64,000 nt of DNA from CAZMOK01 sp964567785. Its GTDB lineage: Bacteria; Bacteroidota; Bacteroidia; Bacteroidales; JAGOPY01. The translations under genes and the position numbers were made by a program. The stretch is from NCBI GenBank assembly GCA_964567785.1, contig CAZMOK010000008.1, positions 7,120-71,119 on the forward strand. Direction: 5' to 3'. Shown here one piece after another: positions 7,940 to 16,173 of the stretch. How positions within the stretch are numbered: position 1 is the stretch's first letter; each line of letters begins with the position of its first letter. The notes under the pieces were generated by a model that ran no database searches, was not told the DNA's origin, and worked only from the letters and a program-made list of their open reading frames with translations.

Positions 7940-8216
7940 AAAGGACTCATTATGGCTTGGCATATTGATTGGCATTGTTTCCCCGTTTATTTTCTACGGC
8001 TTCCTGGCATTGGTGAACCTTGTGCTCTCAAGCCTGTACGGTGAAGACCAGGAAATAAAGAGAAAAACCATGTTCCTGCTGAGCATTTTCATAAACCTGC
8101 TGCCGATCAGGATCTATTTTGTATCATTGAAAATGGATAAGACAGGCAGAGGAATACTGCTTATAACTTTTGCCCTTATGCTGGTCTTCTTTATTCTGAT
8201 CAGTCCCCTCAGATGA
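7932..8216 (+). CDS. small membrane protein, unknown function
   Basis: Ninety-four residues with three likely membrane helices (about 8-32, 46-64 and 74-91) and no motif that I recognise. It overlaps the end of surE by 8 bp and the start of lpxB by 4 bp, so it is translated in step with both. The tight packing argues that the frame is real. A role at the inner membrane near lipid A synthesis is only a guess from position. Confidence 0.7.
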   Translation: MLKKDSLWLGILIGIVSPFIFYGFLALVNLVLSSLYGEDQEIKRKTMFLLSIFINLLPIRIYFVSLKMDKTGRGILLITFALMLVFFILISPLR

Positions 8217-9319
8217 AATATTATATCATTACCGGCGAAGCCTCCGGCGATCTTCATGGTTCGAACCTGATGAAAGCTATCATGGAGAAAGACAGGGATG
8301 CTGAATTCAGGTTCTGGGGCGGAGACCGGATGAAGGAAGCCGGGGGTGAAATGGTAATGCACTACCGCGACCTGGCTTTCATGGGTTTCATTGAGGTGGC
8401 TGCCAACATAAAAACCATTCTGCGAAACTTAAAAATCTGCAAGAGAGATATTCTGAACTATCAACCCGACGCAGTGATCCTGATCGACTACCCCGGGTTC
8501 AACCTGCGGATTGCTGAATTCACGCATAAAAAGGGCTTCAAGACTTTCTACTACATCTCACCCCAGGTGTGGGCATGGAAAAAATCAAGGATATACCAGA
8601 TCAAAAGAACCATCGATAAGATGTTTGTTATCCTTCCTTTTGAAAAAGAATTCTATGCCCGGCACAATGTGGATGTTGAATTTGTGGGGCATCCTCTCCT
8701 CGATGCAATTACAGAGGATGACATCCGGGAAAACCCGGCAGGCAGCAAGGATAAACCTGTTATCGGGATATTGCCCGGAAGCCGGAAACAGGAGATAATG
8801 CGGATGTTGCCTGTAATGCTCAAAATGGGGCCTGAATTCCCCGGTTACGACTTTGTCGTGGGCGCTGCTCCATCAATTAAAGATGAATTTTATTTTGACC
8901 TGGCCGGGAATAATACTATAGTACTTTCGAGAGAGGGATCCCTTAAACTGCTGAGGAGGAGCTCTGCCGCCATAGTAACCTCCGGTACGGCAACCCTTGA
9001 AACTGCTATAATGAATGTCCCTGAAGTAGTATGCTATAAAGGCAGCATAATTTCATACCAGATAGCCCGCAGGCTGGTAAGGGTACCTTTCATCTCGCTT
9101 GTCAACCTTATTTCAGGCAAAGAAATTGTAAAGGAGTTGATCCAAAATGACTTCACAAAGCCAAACCTTAAAAGAGAACTTGAGAAGATACTCCGGCCGG
9201 ACAAAAAAGATGAGATGAAGGGCTATTATACTGAATTAAGGAAAAAACTGGGCGGACCCGGGGCATCCCAAAAAACTGCTGCAGGTATCTTCAATTACAC
9301 CTGCGATACCGGCAGATAA
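8213..9319 (+). CDS. lpxB: lipid-A-disaccharide synthase
   Basis: The 368-residue glycosyltransferase (family GT19) has GEASGDLHG at the N-terminus, YYISPQVWAWKKSR in the middle, EFVGHPLLD and LPGSRKQEI in the nucleotide-binding half, and SGTATLETA near the C-terminus, all typical of LpxB. It joins UDP-2,3-diacylglucosamine to lipid X to make the tetraacyl disaccharide of lipid A at the inner membrane. Start and stop codons overlap the upstream small membrane protein (ATGA). Confidence 0.96.
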   Translation: MKYYIITGEASGDLHGSNLMKAIMEKDRDAEFRFWGGDRMKEAGGEMVMHYRDLAFMGFIEVAANIKTILRNLKICKRDILNYQPDAVILIDYPGFNLRIAEFTHKKGFKTFYYISPQVWAWKKSRIYQIKRTIDKMFVILPFEKEFYARHNVDVEFVGHPLLDAITEDDIRENPAGSKDKPVIGILPGSRKQEIMRMLPVMLKMGPEFPGYDFVVGAAPSIKDEFYFDLAGNNTIVLSREGSLKLLRRSSAAIVTSGTATLETAIMNVPEVVCYKGSIISYQIARRLVRVPFISLVNLISGKEIVKELIQNDFTKPNLKRELEKILRPDKKDEMKGYYTELRKKLGGPGASQKTAAGIFNYTCDTGR

Positions 9320-9367
9320 AAGCCCAGATCAATAGTAAACGTTCTATGGTTATTTTTCATGAAATCG

Positions 9368-9397
9368 TTGCAGGTATGGAATTTTTATCTATCTTTG
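9368..9397 (+). promoter_or_regulatory. promoter of rpsT
   Basis: TTG at 9368-9370 and TATCTTTG at 9390-9397 are separated by 19 bp, an excellent match to the Bacteroidota consensus. The rpsT ATG lies 32 bases downstream. Confidence 0.7.
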
Positions 9398-9429
9398 CAC
9401 CCTCAATTTTGAAAATATTTATCTGAGAT

Positions 9430-9684
9430 ATGGCAAACCACAAGTCAGCATTAAAGAGAATCAGGTCGAGCGAAAGGAGAAGGGTACGCAACCGTTACCA
9501 GTACAAAACAGCCCGTAACGCGGTAAAAAGGTTCCGTTCGCTCGAAAGCAAAAAGGAAGCTGAAGAAGCCTTCCCAAAACTGGTAGGCATGATCGACAAG
9601 CTTACCAAGAATTCGATAATTCATAAGAACACGGCAGCCAATCTTAAGTCGAAGCTAGCCAAGAAGCTTAACACACTTTCGTAA
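9430..9684 (+). CDS. rpsT: 30S ribosomal protein S20
   Basis: This 84-residue basic protein starts MANHKSALKRIR and contains the S20 patterns RNRYQYKTARNAVKRF and IHKNTAANLKSKLAKKL. It binds 16S rRNA early in small-subunit assembly. It is monocistronic, with its own promoter upstream and a strong terminator 23 bp downstream. Confidence 0.97.
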   Translation: MANHKSALKRIRSSERRRVRNRYQYKTARNAVKRFRSLESKKEAEEAFPKLVGMIDKLTKNSIIHKNTAANLKSKLAKKLNTLS

Positions 9685-9706
9685 AGAAACTTTTTTTGAT
9701 TTCGAG

Positions 9707-9740
9707 AAGCCTCTTCCGGAAATCCGGGAGAGGCTTTTTT
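9707..9740 (+). terminator. rho-independent terminator after rpsT
   Basis: AAGCCTCTTCCGGA pairs with TCCGGGAGAGGCTT around a two-base loop (effectively a larger loop once strained pairs open) and is followed by a run of T to 9740. Confidence 0.85.
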
Positions 9741-9775
9741 CATTTAGCATGGAACGTGGAGCATGGATACCGGAT
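9741..9775. repeat. degenerate heptanucleotide repeat
   Basis: Five successive 7-base blocks (catttag, catggaa, cgtggag, catggat, accggat) follow the rpsT terminator. The array is weak alone but matches the 7-bp period found at other spacers. Confidence 0.4.
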
Positions 9776-9903
9776 CTGTACCATTTTTTTCAGGGGTTAT
9801 GGAGTTTAGTTAAGTCTGTGTAAATGATCCTTTTGAAAAAAATTCAAAAAAAACCGTGTTTTCAACAGTCATTTTTGCCTTCCCCGCCGATAAATGCCTT
9901 GCT

Positions 9904-10602
9904 ATGGATAAATACAATAATCAGAACATCATCAAGAACTGGGCGGAGGAGGACAGGCCACGCGAGAAACTGATCCTGAAAGGCAAGGCTACGCTGACTG
10001 ATGCAGAGCTCATTGCGATCCTGCTCGGCTCGGGCACCCGGAAACTCTCAGCGGTCGACCTTGCCAAAAACCTGCTGGAGAATGCATCCAACAATCTTTC
10101 AGAGCTTTCAGCAATGGGATTCCAGGAACTTAAGAAAATCAAAGGAATTGGGAACGCCAAAGCACTGAACATAATTGCTGCCCTTGAGCTTGGAAAGAGA
10201 AGGCGGAGCGCAGAGGCCCTGACCCGCGAAAAGATCACCTGCAGCAGGGATGTTTATGAGATCATGCAGGGCGACCTCTCCGATGAGCCATACGAAGCTT
10301 TCTGGATAATCCTCCTTAACCGGTCGAACAGGATGATCAGGAAGATCTGTGTGAGTGAAGGCGGTTTGTCGGGCACGGTGGCCGATCCGAAAAAGATCTT
10401 CAAGATGGCCATCGAGGCCCATGCCTCTGCCATGATCCTCTGTCACAATCATCCCTCGGGAAATGAAAAACCCAGCGAGGCAGATATAAGGCTGACCAGG
10501 AAGATGAAAGAAGCCGGTACGTTGCTCGACCTGCCCGTGCTCGACCACCTGATCATTGCCAGGGACCGGTTCTACAGCTTTGCTGATGAAGGGATGCTGT
10601 AG
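9904..10602 (+). CDS. radC: RadC/JAB-domain DNA repair-like protein
   Basis: From ATG 9904 the product has 232 residues. An N-terminal UPF0758 segment begins with WAEEDRPREKL and includes a helix-hairpin-helix (FQELKKIKGIGNAKA), followed by a JAB/MPN domain with the metalloprotease signature HNHPSGNEKPSEAD near residues 180-195. Despite its name the RadC family has no settled repair function. An upstream frame opening at 9856 is rejected because a -7-like CATTTTTG lies within it and the family starts near 9904. Confidence 0.92.
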   Translation: MDKYNNQNIIKNWAEEDRPREKLILKGKATLTDAELIAILLGSGTRKLSAVDLAKNLLENASNNLSELSAMGFQELKKIKGIGNAKALNIIAALELGKRRRSAEALTREKITCSRDVYEIMQGDLSDEPYEAFWIILLNRSNRMIRKICVSEGGLSGTVADPKKIFKMAIEAHASAMILCHNHPSGNEKPSEADIRLTRKMKEAGTLLDLPVLDHLIIARDRFYSFADEGML

Positions 10603-10648
10603 GATTGCGCGATTGAAGATTGAACGATTGAACGATTGAACGATTGAA
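10603..10648. repeat. tandem repeat, unit gattgaac (7-8 bp)
   Basis: Immediately after the radC stop come six units: gattgcgc, gattgaa, three copies of gattgaac, and gattgaa. This is the only array in the window that is mainly 8-bp; it mixes 7- and 8-bp units. Confidence 0.85.
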
Positions 10649-10657
10649 TTTGCTGTG

Positions 10658-11056
10658 CTAATCGACGAGCTTGAGTTCACCCTTGTTCTCAATGCACTCG
10701 ATCACCTTTTTCTTGAACTTCCAGCATGTCATCTGGCGGGTTTCAAACTGGCGTGAAAGTTCGTAGGTTGAAGTTTCCGGCACACGACAAAGCCTGTAGG
10801 CCATCCTGAAAGCATCTGTCAGCGGGATCTTGCAGCCGTGGAAAATTGTATGCGACGTAGCAGATTCCTCCCTCTTACAACGGGTGCAGCGACGCGCATA
10901 AGGTTTCCTTCCCCTGCAGTAATTAGTATGCCCGCAGTAGCGGCATACAAAACCATCTTCCCATTTCATCACGGCAAGATACTCCAGACACTTCTCCTCC
11001 GTGTCGAATAACTCGGTAAAACCCTTTATATCCAATTTCTTTATCAGTGCTTCCAC
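10658..11056 (-). CDS. stand-alone transposase zinc-ribbon protein (IS1595-like N-domain)
   Basis: The 132-residue protein resembles the N-terminal part of IS1595/ISXO2 transposases: a helical leader, then a zinc ribbon with VCRYCGH and RCTRCKREES, followed by a helix-turn-helix-like segment ending in FKKKVIECIENKG. The DDE catalytic domain is absent and no transposase remnant, terminal repeats or second frame follow, so this is an orphan DNA-binding piece rather than an active insertion sequence. It is convergent with radC. Whether it is a decayed element or a co-opted regulator cannot be told from this copy alone. Confidence 0.75.
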   Translation of the reverse strand: MEALIKKLDIKGFTELFDTEEKCLEYLAVMKWEDGFVCRYCGHTNYCRGRKPYARRCTRCKREESATSHTIFHGCKIPLTDAFRMAYRLCRVPETSTYELSRQFETRQMTCWKFKKKVIECIENKGELKLVD

Positions 11057-11179
11057 CTTATTGTGTTTTAATGGGCCTTTCAGGTATGAACCTTAAAATA
11101 ACAACCAAACAAAATGGTATAAATTTTGTTACAAAGATAATAAAAGTGATATTAATGCGATTTAACAAAAAAGTTTTTA

Positions 11180-11187
11180 TAGTTTTG
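11180..11187 (+). promoter_or_regulatory. promoter -7 element for the thioredoxin pair
   Basis: TAGTTTTG fits TAnnTTTG and lies 36 bases before the lipoprotein ATG. Confidence 0.5.
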
Positions 11188-11223
11188 CAGTCAAATTGTT
11201 AACCTTTTAATCAGGAATATTGT

Positions 11224-11742
11224 ATGAAAAATCTGAGTTATATCTTACTTCTGACCGCAGCGATTTTAACAGGCTGTTCAGGCACCGCCGGGGAGAATTC
11301 CGGTGAAAACGCAAACAGCGACGTACAACTAACTTCCGGAGGGGCTGAAGGCGAATTAGCCGAAGGCAAGCCTATAAAACTGGATAAAGAGTCGTTCAAG
11401 CAACTAGTGATGGACTACGAAAAGAACCCGAAACAATGGGTTTATAAAGGCGATAAGCCTGCAGTTATCGACTTTTATGCCGACTGGTGCAAACCTTGCC
11501 GTATGATCGCCCCGATATTGGAGGAACTGGCTGCTGAGTATAAAGACGAAATTGTAATATATAAGGTGGATACCCAGGTTGAAAAGGAACTTGCTTCGGT
11601 TTTTGGCATTCAGAGTTTGCCAACCGTAGTGTTCGTGCCGATGGATGGCAATCCCTCAGCCCAGAAAGGTGCACTCCCCAAAGATTCATATAAACAGATA
11701 ATAGATAGCTTTTTATTGGAAAAGACAAATCAACAGAATTAG
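11224..11742 (+). CDS. thioredoxin-fold lipoprotein
   Basis: The 172-residue product starts with a lipoprotein signal whose lipobox ends at Cys18 (ILTGC), followed by a low-complexity Gly/Glu/Asn linker and a thioredoxin domain from about residue 50. The active site is WCKPC near residue 88-92 and the cis-proline lies in SLPTVVF. It is therefore a membrane-anchored disulphide oxidoreductase in the periplasm or on the outer membrane. The next gene, 23 bp downstream, encodes a close cytoplasmic paralogue sharing the same domain layout, so the pair may relay electrons or have arisen by duplication. Confidence 0.9.
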   Translation: MKNLSYILLLTAAILTGCSGTAGENSGENANSDVQLTSGGAEGELAEGKPIKLDKESFKQLVMDYEKNPKQWVYKGDKPAVIDFYADWCKPCRMIAPILEELAAEYKDEIVIYKVDTQVEKELASVFGIQSLPTVVFVPMDGNPSAQKGALPKDSYKQIIDSFLLEKTNQQN

Positions 11743-11765
11743 AATATTAACAGGAGGATTTCTTA

Positions 11766-12134
11766 ATGGAACATTTGACGAAACAGACATTTTTAGAAAA
11801 AGTATTCAATTACGAACAGAATAAAGACTGGAAATTTGAAGGGGAGCTTCCCTGCCTGATCGACTTTTACGCCGATTGGTGCCAGCCCTGCAAAATGGTT
11901 GCGCCGATACTGGAAGAACTGGCCGAAGAGTACAAGGGAAAGATCAACATATACAAGATCGACACTGAATCGGAGCAGGAGCTTGCCGCAGCATTCGGTA
12001 TCAGGAGCATCCCGTCAATGCTGTTCTGTCCTAAAGACGGACAGCCGCAGATGGCAATGGGAGCCCTTCCGAAAGAGACATTCAAGAAAGCGATCGACGA
12101 CATACTTTTGAAGGAAGAGACAAAAGCTAACTAG
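11766..12134 (+). CDS. thioredoxin, cytoplasmic
   Basis: A 122-residue thioredoxin without signal peptide. The active site WCQPC is at about residues 38-42 and the cis-proline in SIPSMLF. An AGGAGG-rich stretch (11752-11758) precedes the start by a few bases, an unusually clear Shine-Dalgarno for this genome. It is the second gene of a two-gene operon with the thioredoxin lipoprotein and is closed by a strong terminator. The segment after the first strand (VFNYEQNKDWKFEGELP) aligns with the corresponding region of the lipoprotein, supporting duplication. Confidence 0.92.
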   Translation: MEHLTKQTFLEKVFNYEQNKDWKFEGELPCLIDFYADWCQPCKMVAPILEELAEEYKGKINIYKIDTESEQELAAAFGIRSIPSMLFCPKDGQPQMAMGALPKETFKKAIDDILLKEETKAN

Positions 12135-12168
12135 TTACTTTTTAAGTATTAGAGATCCAAAAACATGA

Positions 12169-12198
12169 AAGTGCAGCCCCGGTGGCTGCACTTTTTTT
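12169..12198 (+). terminator. rho-independent terminator after the thioredoxins
   Basis: A perfect 10-bp stem, AAGTGCAGCC with GGCTGCACTT, closes a 5-base loop and is followed by T7. Confidence 0.9.
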
Positions 12199-12213
12199 AT
12201 TTTTACACCTGCT

Positions 12214-12858
12214 GTGACCCACCAGTCAAATGATATAGAAACCATCTTGTTATCTACGGCCTATTTCCCGCCAATTGCCTATTTTACTGCTCTTGCCGGG
12301 GCGCAGAATGTTGTGATGGAATCGAAGGAGACCTATCCAAAACAGACTTTCCGCAACAGGTGCGCCATCTATTCTGCCAACGGGCCACTTACACTTTCAT
12401 TGCCTGTTACCCGCCCGAATGGGAACCATACCGTTGTTACCGATGTGGAAATAGCCAGCGGAGTTTCCTGGCAGTTGCAACACTGGCGGGCCATTGAATC
12501 AGCCTACAACCCCTCCCCTTTCTTCCTGTATTACAGCGAAGAGATAAAGCCTTTCTTTTCAGCAAATGCAGGAGGCAACCTCTTCACACACAATCTTGAG
12601 ATCATAAAATCTCTCTGTGAAATAACCGGAATAGAAGCAGATATCGCTTTCAACGATTCGTTCGAGAAAGATCCGTCAGCACAGGTGGATTTAAGACACC
12701 TTACATCCAGGAATCAAACTAACCAGCGATCAATGCCTGAATACCCGCAGGTTTTCCGGGAACGTTCCGGTTTCCTCCCTAATCTCAGTATCCTCGACCT
12801 TCTCTTCAACCTGGGGCCTGATACCAAAGAATACCTTGAAAAGTATTCGGTTTGGTGA
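12214..12858 (+). CDS. WbqC-like family protein
   Basis: From a GTG at 12214 the product has 214 residues and matches the WbqC-like family: STAYFPPIAYF at the N-terminus, QTFRNRCAI, LSLPVTRPNG and SWQLQHWRAIESAYNPSPFF in the centre. The family occurs in polysaccharide and O-antigen clusters and is thought to be an enzyme of sugar modification, but no reaction is assigned to this branch. It stands alone between the thioredoxin terminator and an AT-rich gene, so neighbours give no clue. Confidence 0.82.
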   Translation: MTHQSNDIETILLSTAYFPPIAYFTALAGAQNVVMESKETYPKQTFRNRCAIYSANGPLTLSLPVTRPNGNHTVVTDVEIASGVSWQLQHWRAIESAYNPSPFFLYYSEEIKPFFSANAGGNLFTHNLEIIKSLCEITGIEADIAFNDSFEKDPSAQVDLRHLTSRNQTNQRSMPEYPQVFRERSGFLPNLSILDLLFNLGPDTKEYLEKYSVW

Positions 12859-12900
12859 AAAAGACCTTAAATAAATCCCTAACTCCAAAAATCACAGTCC

Positions 12901-12925
12901 AATCTAACCTGAACTCTAAACTCTA
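12901..12925. repeat. short heptanucleotide repeat in the WbqC downstream spacer
   Basis: Within the 248-bp spacer 12859-13106, aatctaa and cctga precede two perfect tandem copies of aactcta (12912-12925). The rest of the spacer holds no recognisable gene or RNA. Confidence 0.4.
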
Positions 12926-13106
12926 TTCTCCGTGCCAAAACTCAATGCTGAGCATTCCGGGGGCAATTACCGAACGGCAGGATAATGAAATGATAGTTAA
13001 ATAGGCTGAACTTTTTAAATAGGTCCTTTTAGGATCTTTTCGGCAGGATGAAAAACGATTGTTACTTTTATGATCGAATTGGCAGCCATAAAAATAACAG
13101 TTCTGT

Positions 13107-13808
13107 ATGATAAACAGTGTCTTGAAAAATAACCTGATCCCTCCGGAACAATATATCTTTGGAACAGCCGATTTAACCGGATTAATCGATAAAAAATTCG
13201 GTGAATACAGGTTTGGGATATCTATCGGAAAAAAACTGGATGAACGGATCATCGACTCTATTGCAAATGGCCCTACACAAGAATATTACGACCATTATAA
13301 TGAAGTTAACAAAATATTGACAGAGAAGGCCCATATCTTAAGAAACGAATTACGAAAATTTAAAATAGATTCAATCGTTATAGAGCCCACAACATCCAGA
13401 GGCCCCGGGGAGGTTGAGAAATACATGGCATCGAATACAATTGAGGTATCTCATAAAATGGTAGCAACAAGAGCCGGACTGGGCTGGATTGGCAAAACAG
13501 ATTTATTTGTATCAAGGGAATTTGGGCCGCGGCTCAGGCTGATAAGTTTATTAATCAACAAAAAGCCTGACAATGAGTCTTTTCCGATCAATAAAAGCAG
13601 GTGCGGAACATGTACTATTTGTGCCGATCATTGTCCTGCCAGCGCTGCAAATGGATTATTGTGGGATATACAAACACACAGGGACCTTTTTTACAATGCA
13701 CGCAAATGCAGGGATAAATGTGCAGAACTGGCGAAACAAAGACTGAATGTAGATAAATGTATATGCGGAATATGTGTTTCAGTATGTCCGATCGGGAGAA
13801 AGAGATAG
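13107..13808 (+). CDS. double [4Fe-4S] protein resembling epoxyqueuosine reductase (QueG-like)
   Basis: The 233-residue protein has a C-terminal double 4Fe-4S ferredoxin-type domain: CGTCTICADHCP (about 170-180) and CICGICVSVCP (about 219-229), with an extra KCRDKC between. The middle segment RAGLGWIGKTDLFVS is shared with QueG-type reductases. QueG proper is longer (over 300 residues) and has a cobalamin-binding N-terminal part that looks reduced here, so a role in queuosine synthesis is doubtful; a stand-alone oxidoreductase is the safer call. Its codons are visibly more AT-rich than neighbouring genes, suggesting recent transfer. Confidence 0.75.
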   Translation: MINSVLKNNLIPPEQYIFGTADLTGLIDKKFGEYRFGISIGKKLDERIIDSIANGPTQEYYDHYNEVNKILTEKAHILRNELRKFKIDSIVIEPTTSRGPGEVEKYMASNTIEVSHKMVATRAGLGWIGKTDLFVSREFGPRLRLISLLINKKPDNESFPINKSRCGTCTICADHCPASAANGLLWDIQTHRDLFYNARKCRDKCAELAKQRLNVDKCICGICVSVCPIGRKR

Positions 13809-13918
13809 GAATAATTTAAGGTTACAAGCATTTTAAATAGCAAATCCATTGCCGTATGGCACGCCTGAGGCTGTAATGCCGGGCACGGAAAAGTTACGTA
13901 TCATCAATAAACCCTGAA

Positions 13919-15994
13919 CTAATCTTCCGGGTAAGCGATCCTTACATGGTAAATGTTCTTCAGCTTCTTCTTCAGGATCTTCTTGATAGTGGTAATATCC
14001 CTGAGCGTTATATCTGAATTGATGAACTGGTCGGTTTCGACCTGTTTTGTAATAATACCCTCCACAAGGTTGTTAATTGCTTCCTCATCGGGCTTTTTCA
14101 GGCTCCTTGAAGCCGCCTCGACCGAATCGGCCATCATCAGTACAGCTGTTTCCCTTGAGAACGGTATTGGGCCATGATAGGAAAAGGTCTTCTCATCAAC
14201 CTCCTCATCAGGGAAATCCTTTTTTTGCTTTATGTAGAAGTATTCAACTTTCCGGGTGCCGTGATGGGTCCTGATAAAATCGATGATCTCTTCGGGCAGG
14301 TTATTCTTTTTGGCCATCTCGATGCCGTCGAGAACATGGCTGATAATGATATTGGCACTCTCCTCGTAGGTAAGCTCATCGTGAGGGTTCACGCCGGTCG
14401 ACTGGTTTTCCACAAAATAGAGGGCATTGTTCATCTTCCCAATATCATGGTATAAAGCCCCCACCCTCACCAGCAAGGCATTGCCGCCGATCTCATATAT
14501 GGCTTCCTCAGCCAGGTTGGCAACCTGGATCGAATGCTGGAACGTACCCGGTGCTTTCTGTGCCAGCTTTCGCAGTAACTTGTTGTTGGTATTCGACAAC
14601 TCGATAAGCGTAATGTCGGTTATCATCCCGAAAACTTTTTCGAGGATATAAATGAGCGGATAAGCGAATAGAATAAGGAAGGAACTACCGGCAAAAATTG
14701 CATAATTTACCGGATCAATACTTGTAATATCACCCTCTTCAATAAGTGCCTTTCCCGTATAAACAAGTGAGTAAGCAAGGAATATCCACATCGAAGCTAT
14801 GAATATCTGCCCCCTTCTTTCAAAATTATAAAGGCTGAAAATGCCGGCGAACCCAGCTATAAGTTGCATGAATACAAACTGGTAGCTGTCGGGGACAAGG
14901 AAACCGGCAAGTATAACAGTGATAAGGTGAACATAAATAGCAAGCCGTGTATTGAAAAATGCGCGTATGATGACAGGCACCAGGCAGAAAGGGATCAGGT
15001 ACAGGTAATCCTCCTGGTATGTAACCACAAGGTCGGTACCGATTATAGTGATGACGGCAACAGACAGGATAAGCACCAGTTTCTTGTTGCTTGAGGCAAT
15101 GTCCTTCCAGTAAAACCAGAGTATCACAAAGAGTATGATCATCACTACCGAGATGATGATTACCTGCCCTGCCAGTATCGAGTAGAAAGTAAATTCACTG
15201 GCCTTCTGGTTTTCATAGCTGAGCCGAAGTGATTCCAGCACCTGGAATTTTGATGCTGTTATCAGCTCTCCCTTGGAAATTATAAGCTCGCCCTGCTGAA
15301 CCATCCCTTTTGTGATTGACAGATCATCGAGCCGGTTGCTTATTTCTGCCTCTGTTTTCTTTTTATCATAAAAAACATTATGCACCAACGAGTTGCGAAG
15401 AAGGTCGGAAACCAGTTGCATGTCAACACTCTCTTCCGTAACAGAGGAATCCTCAATGGCTTCGGAAGCCTCCTGCAGTGTAAAGATTTTTCCGAGCTCC
15501 GTTTCAGAGGCCATATTATTTCTTACGACAATAATGCCGAAAGTGGCTGGTTTCCCTTCTATTACAGGGTCTATCCGGATGATCCCGGCCTCGAAAATAC
15601 TGTCGAAAAGTCTTACCAAAGCCTTCCGGCTTGCCATCTTCTGCGCCAGGAACATATCTTCATCGCCATACTTATTATCCCATGCGGATTCAAAAGATTG
15701 TAACAGCTCACTTTTTTTTTGCTCAGCTATCTCATTATCGTAGGTAAAATAGGGATTGATACCCTCCAGGATTTTTATCCTCTCCTGCTCTATCTCACCC
15801 TTTGTCTTATTGATGGCAAAATTGAAAGGTGCAATGAGGTCTGAATGCAGCCAGGGCTTGCCCTTCTGGAATTCATACTTGAACTTCCTTTCCTTTGGGA
15901 AGACCATTACCAACACTGCGATACTGACAAGCAACAGAAAGATCTTGGTTATCAGCTCGTAATTACCTTGTATCCTGTCGATGAATTTTGGCAT
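13919..15994 (-). CDS. membrane HD-domain phosphohydrolase, PgpH/7TMR-HD family
   Basis: The 691-residue protein has an N-terminal membrane anchor (about 16-33), an extracytoplasmic 7TMR-HDED domain (about 50-265), seven membrane helices (about 270-470) and a cytoplasmic HD domain. The HD motif reads HSIQVANLAEEA and ALYHDIGKM, with further metal ligands in HVLDG and THHGTRKVEYFY. The best-known member is Listeria PgpH, a c-di-AMP phosphodiesterase, and this protein is expected to degrade c-di-AMP in response to an external or membrane signal. It appears monocistronic, with a -7 element 10 bases before the start. Confidence 0.92.
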   Translation of the reverse strand: MPKFIDRIQGNYELITKIFLLLVSIAVLVMVFPKERKFKYEFQKGKPWLHSDLIAPFNFAINKTKGEIEQERIKILEGINPYFTYDNEIAEQKKSELLQSFESAWDNKYGDEDMFLAQKMASRKALVRLFDSIFEAGIIRIDPVIEGKPATFGIIVVRNNMASETELGKIFTLQEASEAIEDSSVTEESVDMQLVSDLLRNSLVHNVFYDKKKTEAEISNRLDDLSITKGMVQQGELIISKGELITASKFQVLESLRLSYENQKASEFTFYSILAGQVIIISVVMIILFVILWFYWKDIASSNKKLVLILSVAVITIIGTDLVVTYQEDYLYLIPFCLVPVIIRAFFNTRLAIYVHLITVILAGFLVPDSYQFVFMQLIAGFAGIFSLYNFERRGQIFIASMWIFLAYSLVYTGKALIEEGDITSIDPVNYAIFAGSSFLILFAYPLIYILEKVFGMITDITLIELSNTNNKLLRKLAQKAPGTFQHSIQVANLAEEAIYEIGGNALLVRVGALYHDIGKMNNALYFVENQSTGVNPHDELTYEESANIIISHVLDGIEMAKKNNLPEEIIDFIRTHHGTRKVEYFYIKQKKDFPDEEVDEKTFSYHGPIPFSRETAVLMMADSVEAASRSLKKPDEEAINNLVEGIITKQVETDQFINSDITLRDITTIKKILKKKLKNIYHVRIAYPED

Positions 15995-16004
15995 AAGGCG
16001 GGTG

Positions 16005-16012
16005 CAAAATTA
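16005..16012 (-). promoter_or_regulatory. promoter -7 element for the HD phosphohydrolase
   Basis: On the minus strand TAATTTTG ends 10 bases before the ATG at 15994, so the 5' leader would be only a few bases long. Confidence 0.5.
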
Positions 16013-16031
16013 GCAATAAATATTTAGTTGC

Positions 16032-16073
16032 GGCTGATGGCTTTTGGCTGATGGCTGATGGCTGTTGGCTGAC
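16032..16073. repeat. heptanucleotide tandem array, unit ggctgat
   Basis: Six consecutive 7-bp units all begin ggct (ggctgat, ggctttt, ggctgat, ggctgat, ggctgtt, ggctgac). A second weak set with the same period (ctaaatt, ctgaact, ctaccct) follows at 16121-16141 in the same spacer. Confidence 0.85.
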
Positions 16074-16149
16074 AGTTCAATTATCGGAATTGTTTCAATT
16101 GTCACTATTGCCAAATTGTTCTAAATTCTGAACTCTACCCTAACTTTAT

Positions 16150-16157
16150 TAAATTTG
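16150..16157 (+). promoter_or_regulatory. promoter -7 element for the NlpC/P60 gene
   Basis: TAAATTTG fits TAnnTTTG and lies 16 bases before the ATG at 16174. Confidence 0.5.
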
Positions 16158-16173
16158 CTCAAAAGCAATTGCC

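Noticed and set aside
12859..13106. small gene or RNA in the WbqC downstream spacer
   Set aside because: Only a short repeat and AT-rich sequence were seen; no start-stop pair with coding character and no stable hairpin with a T run.
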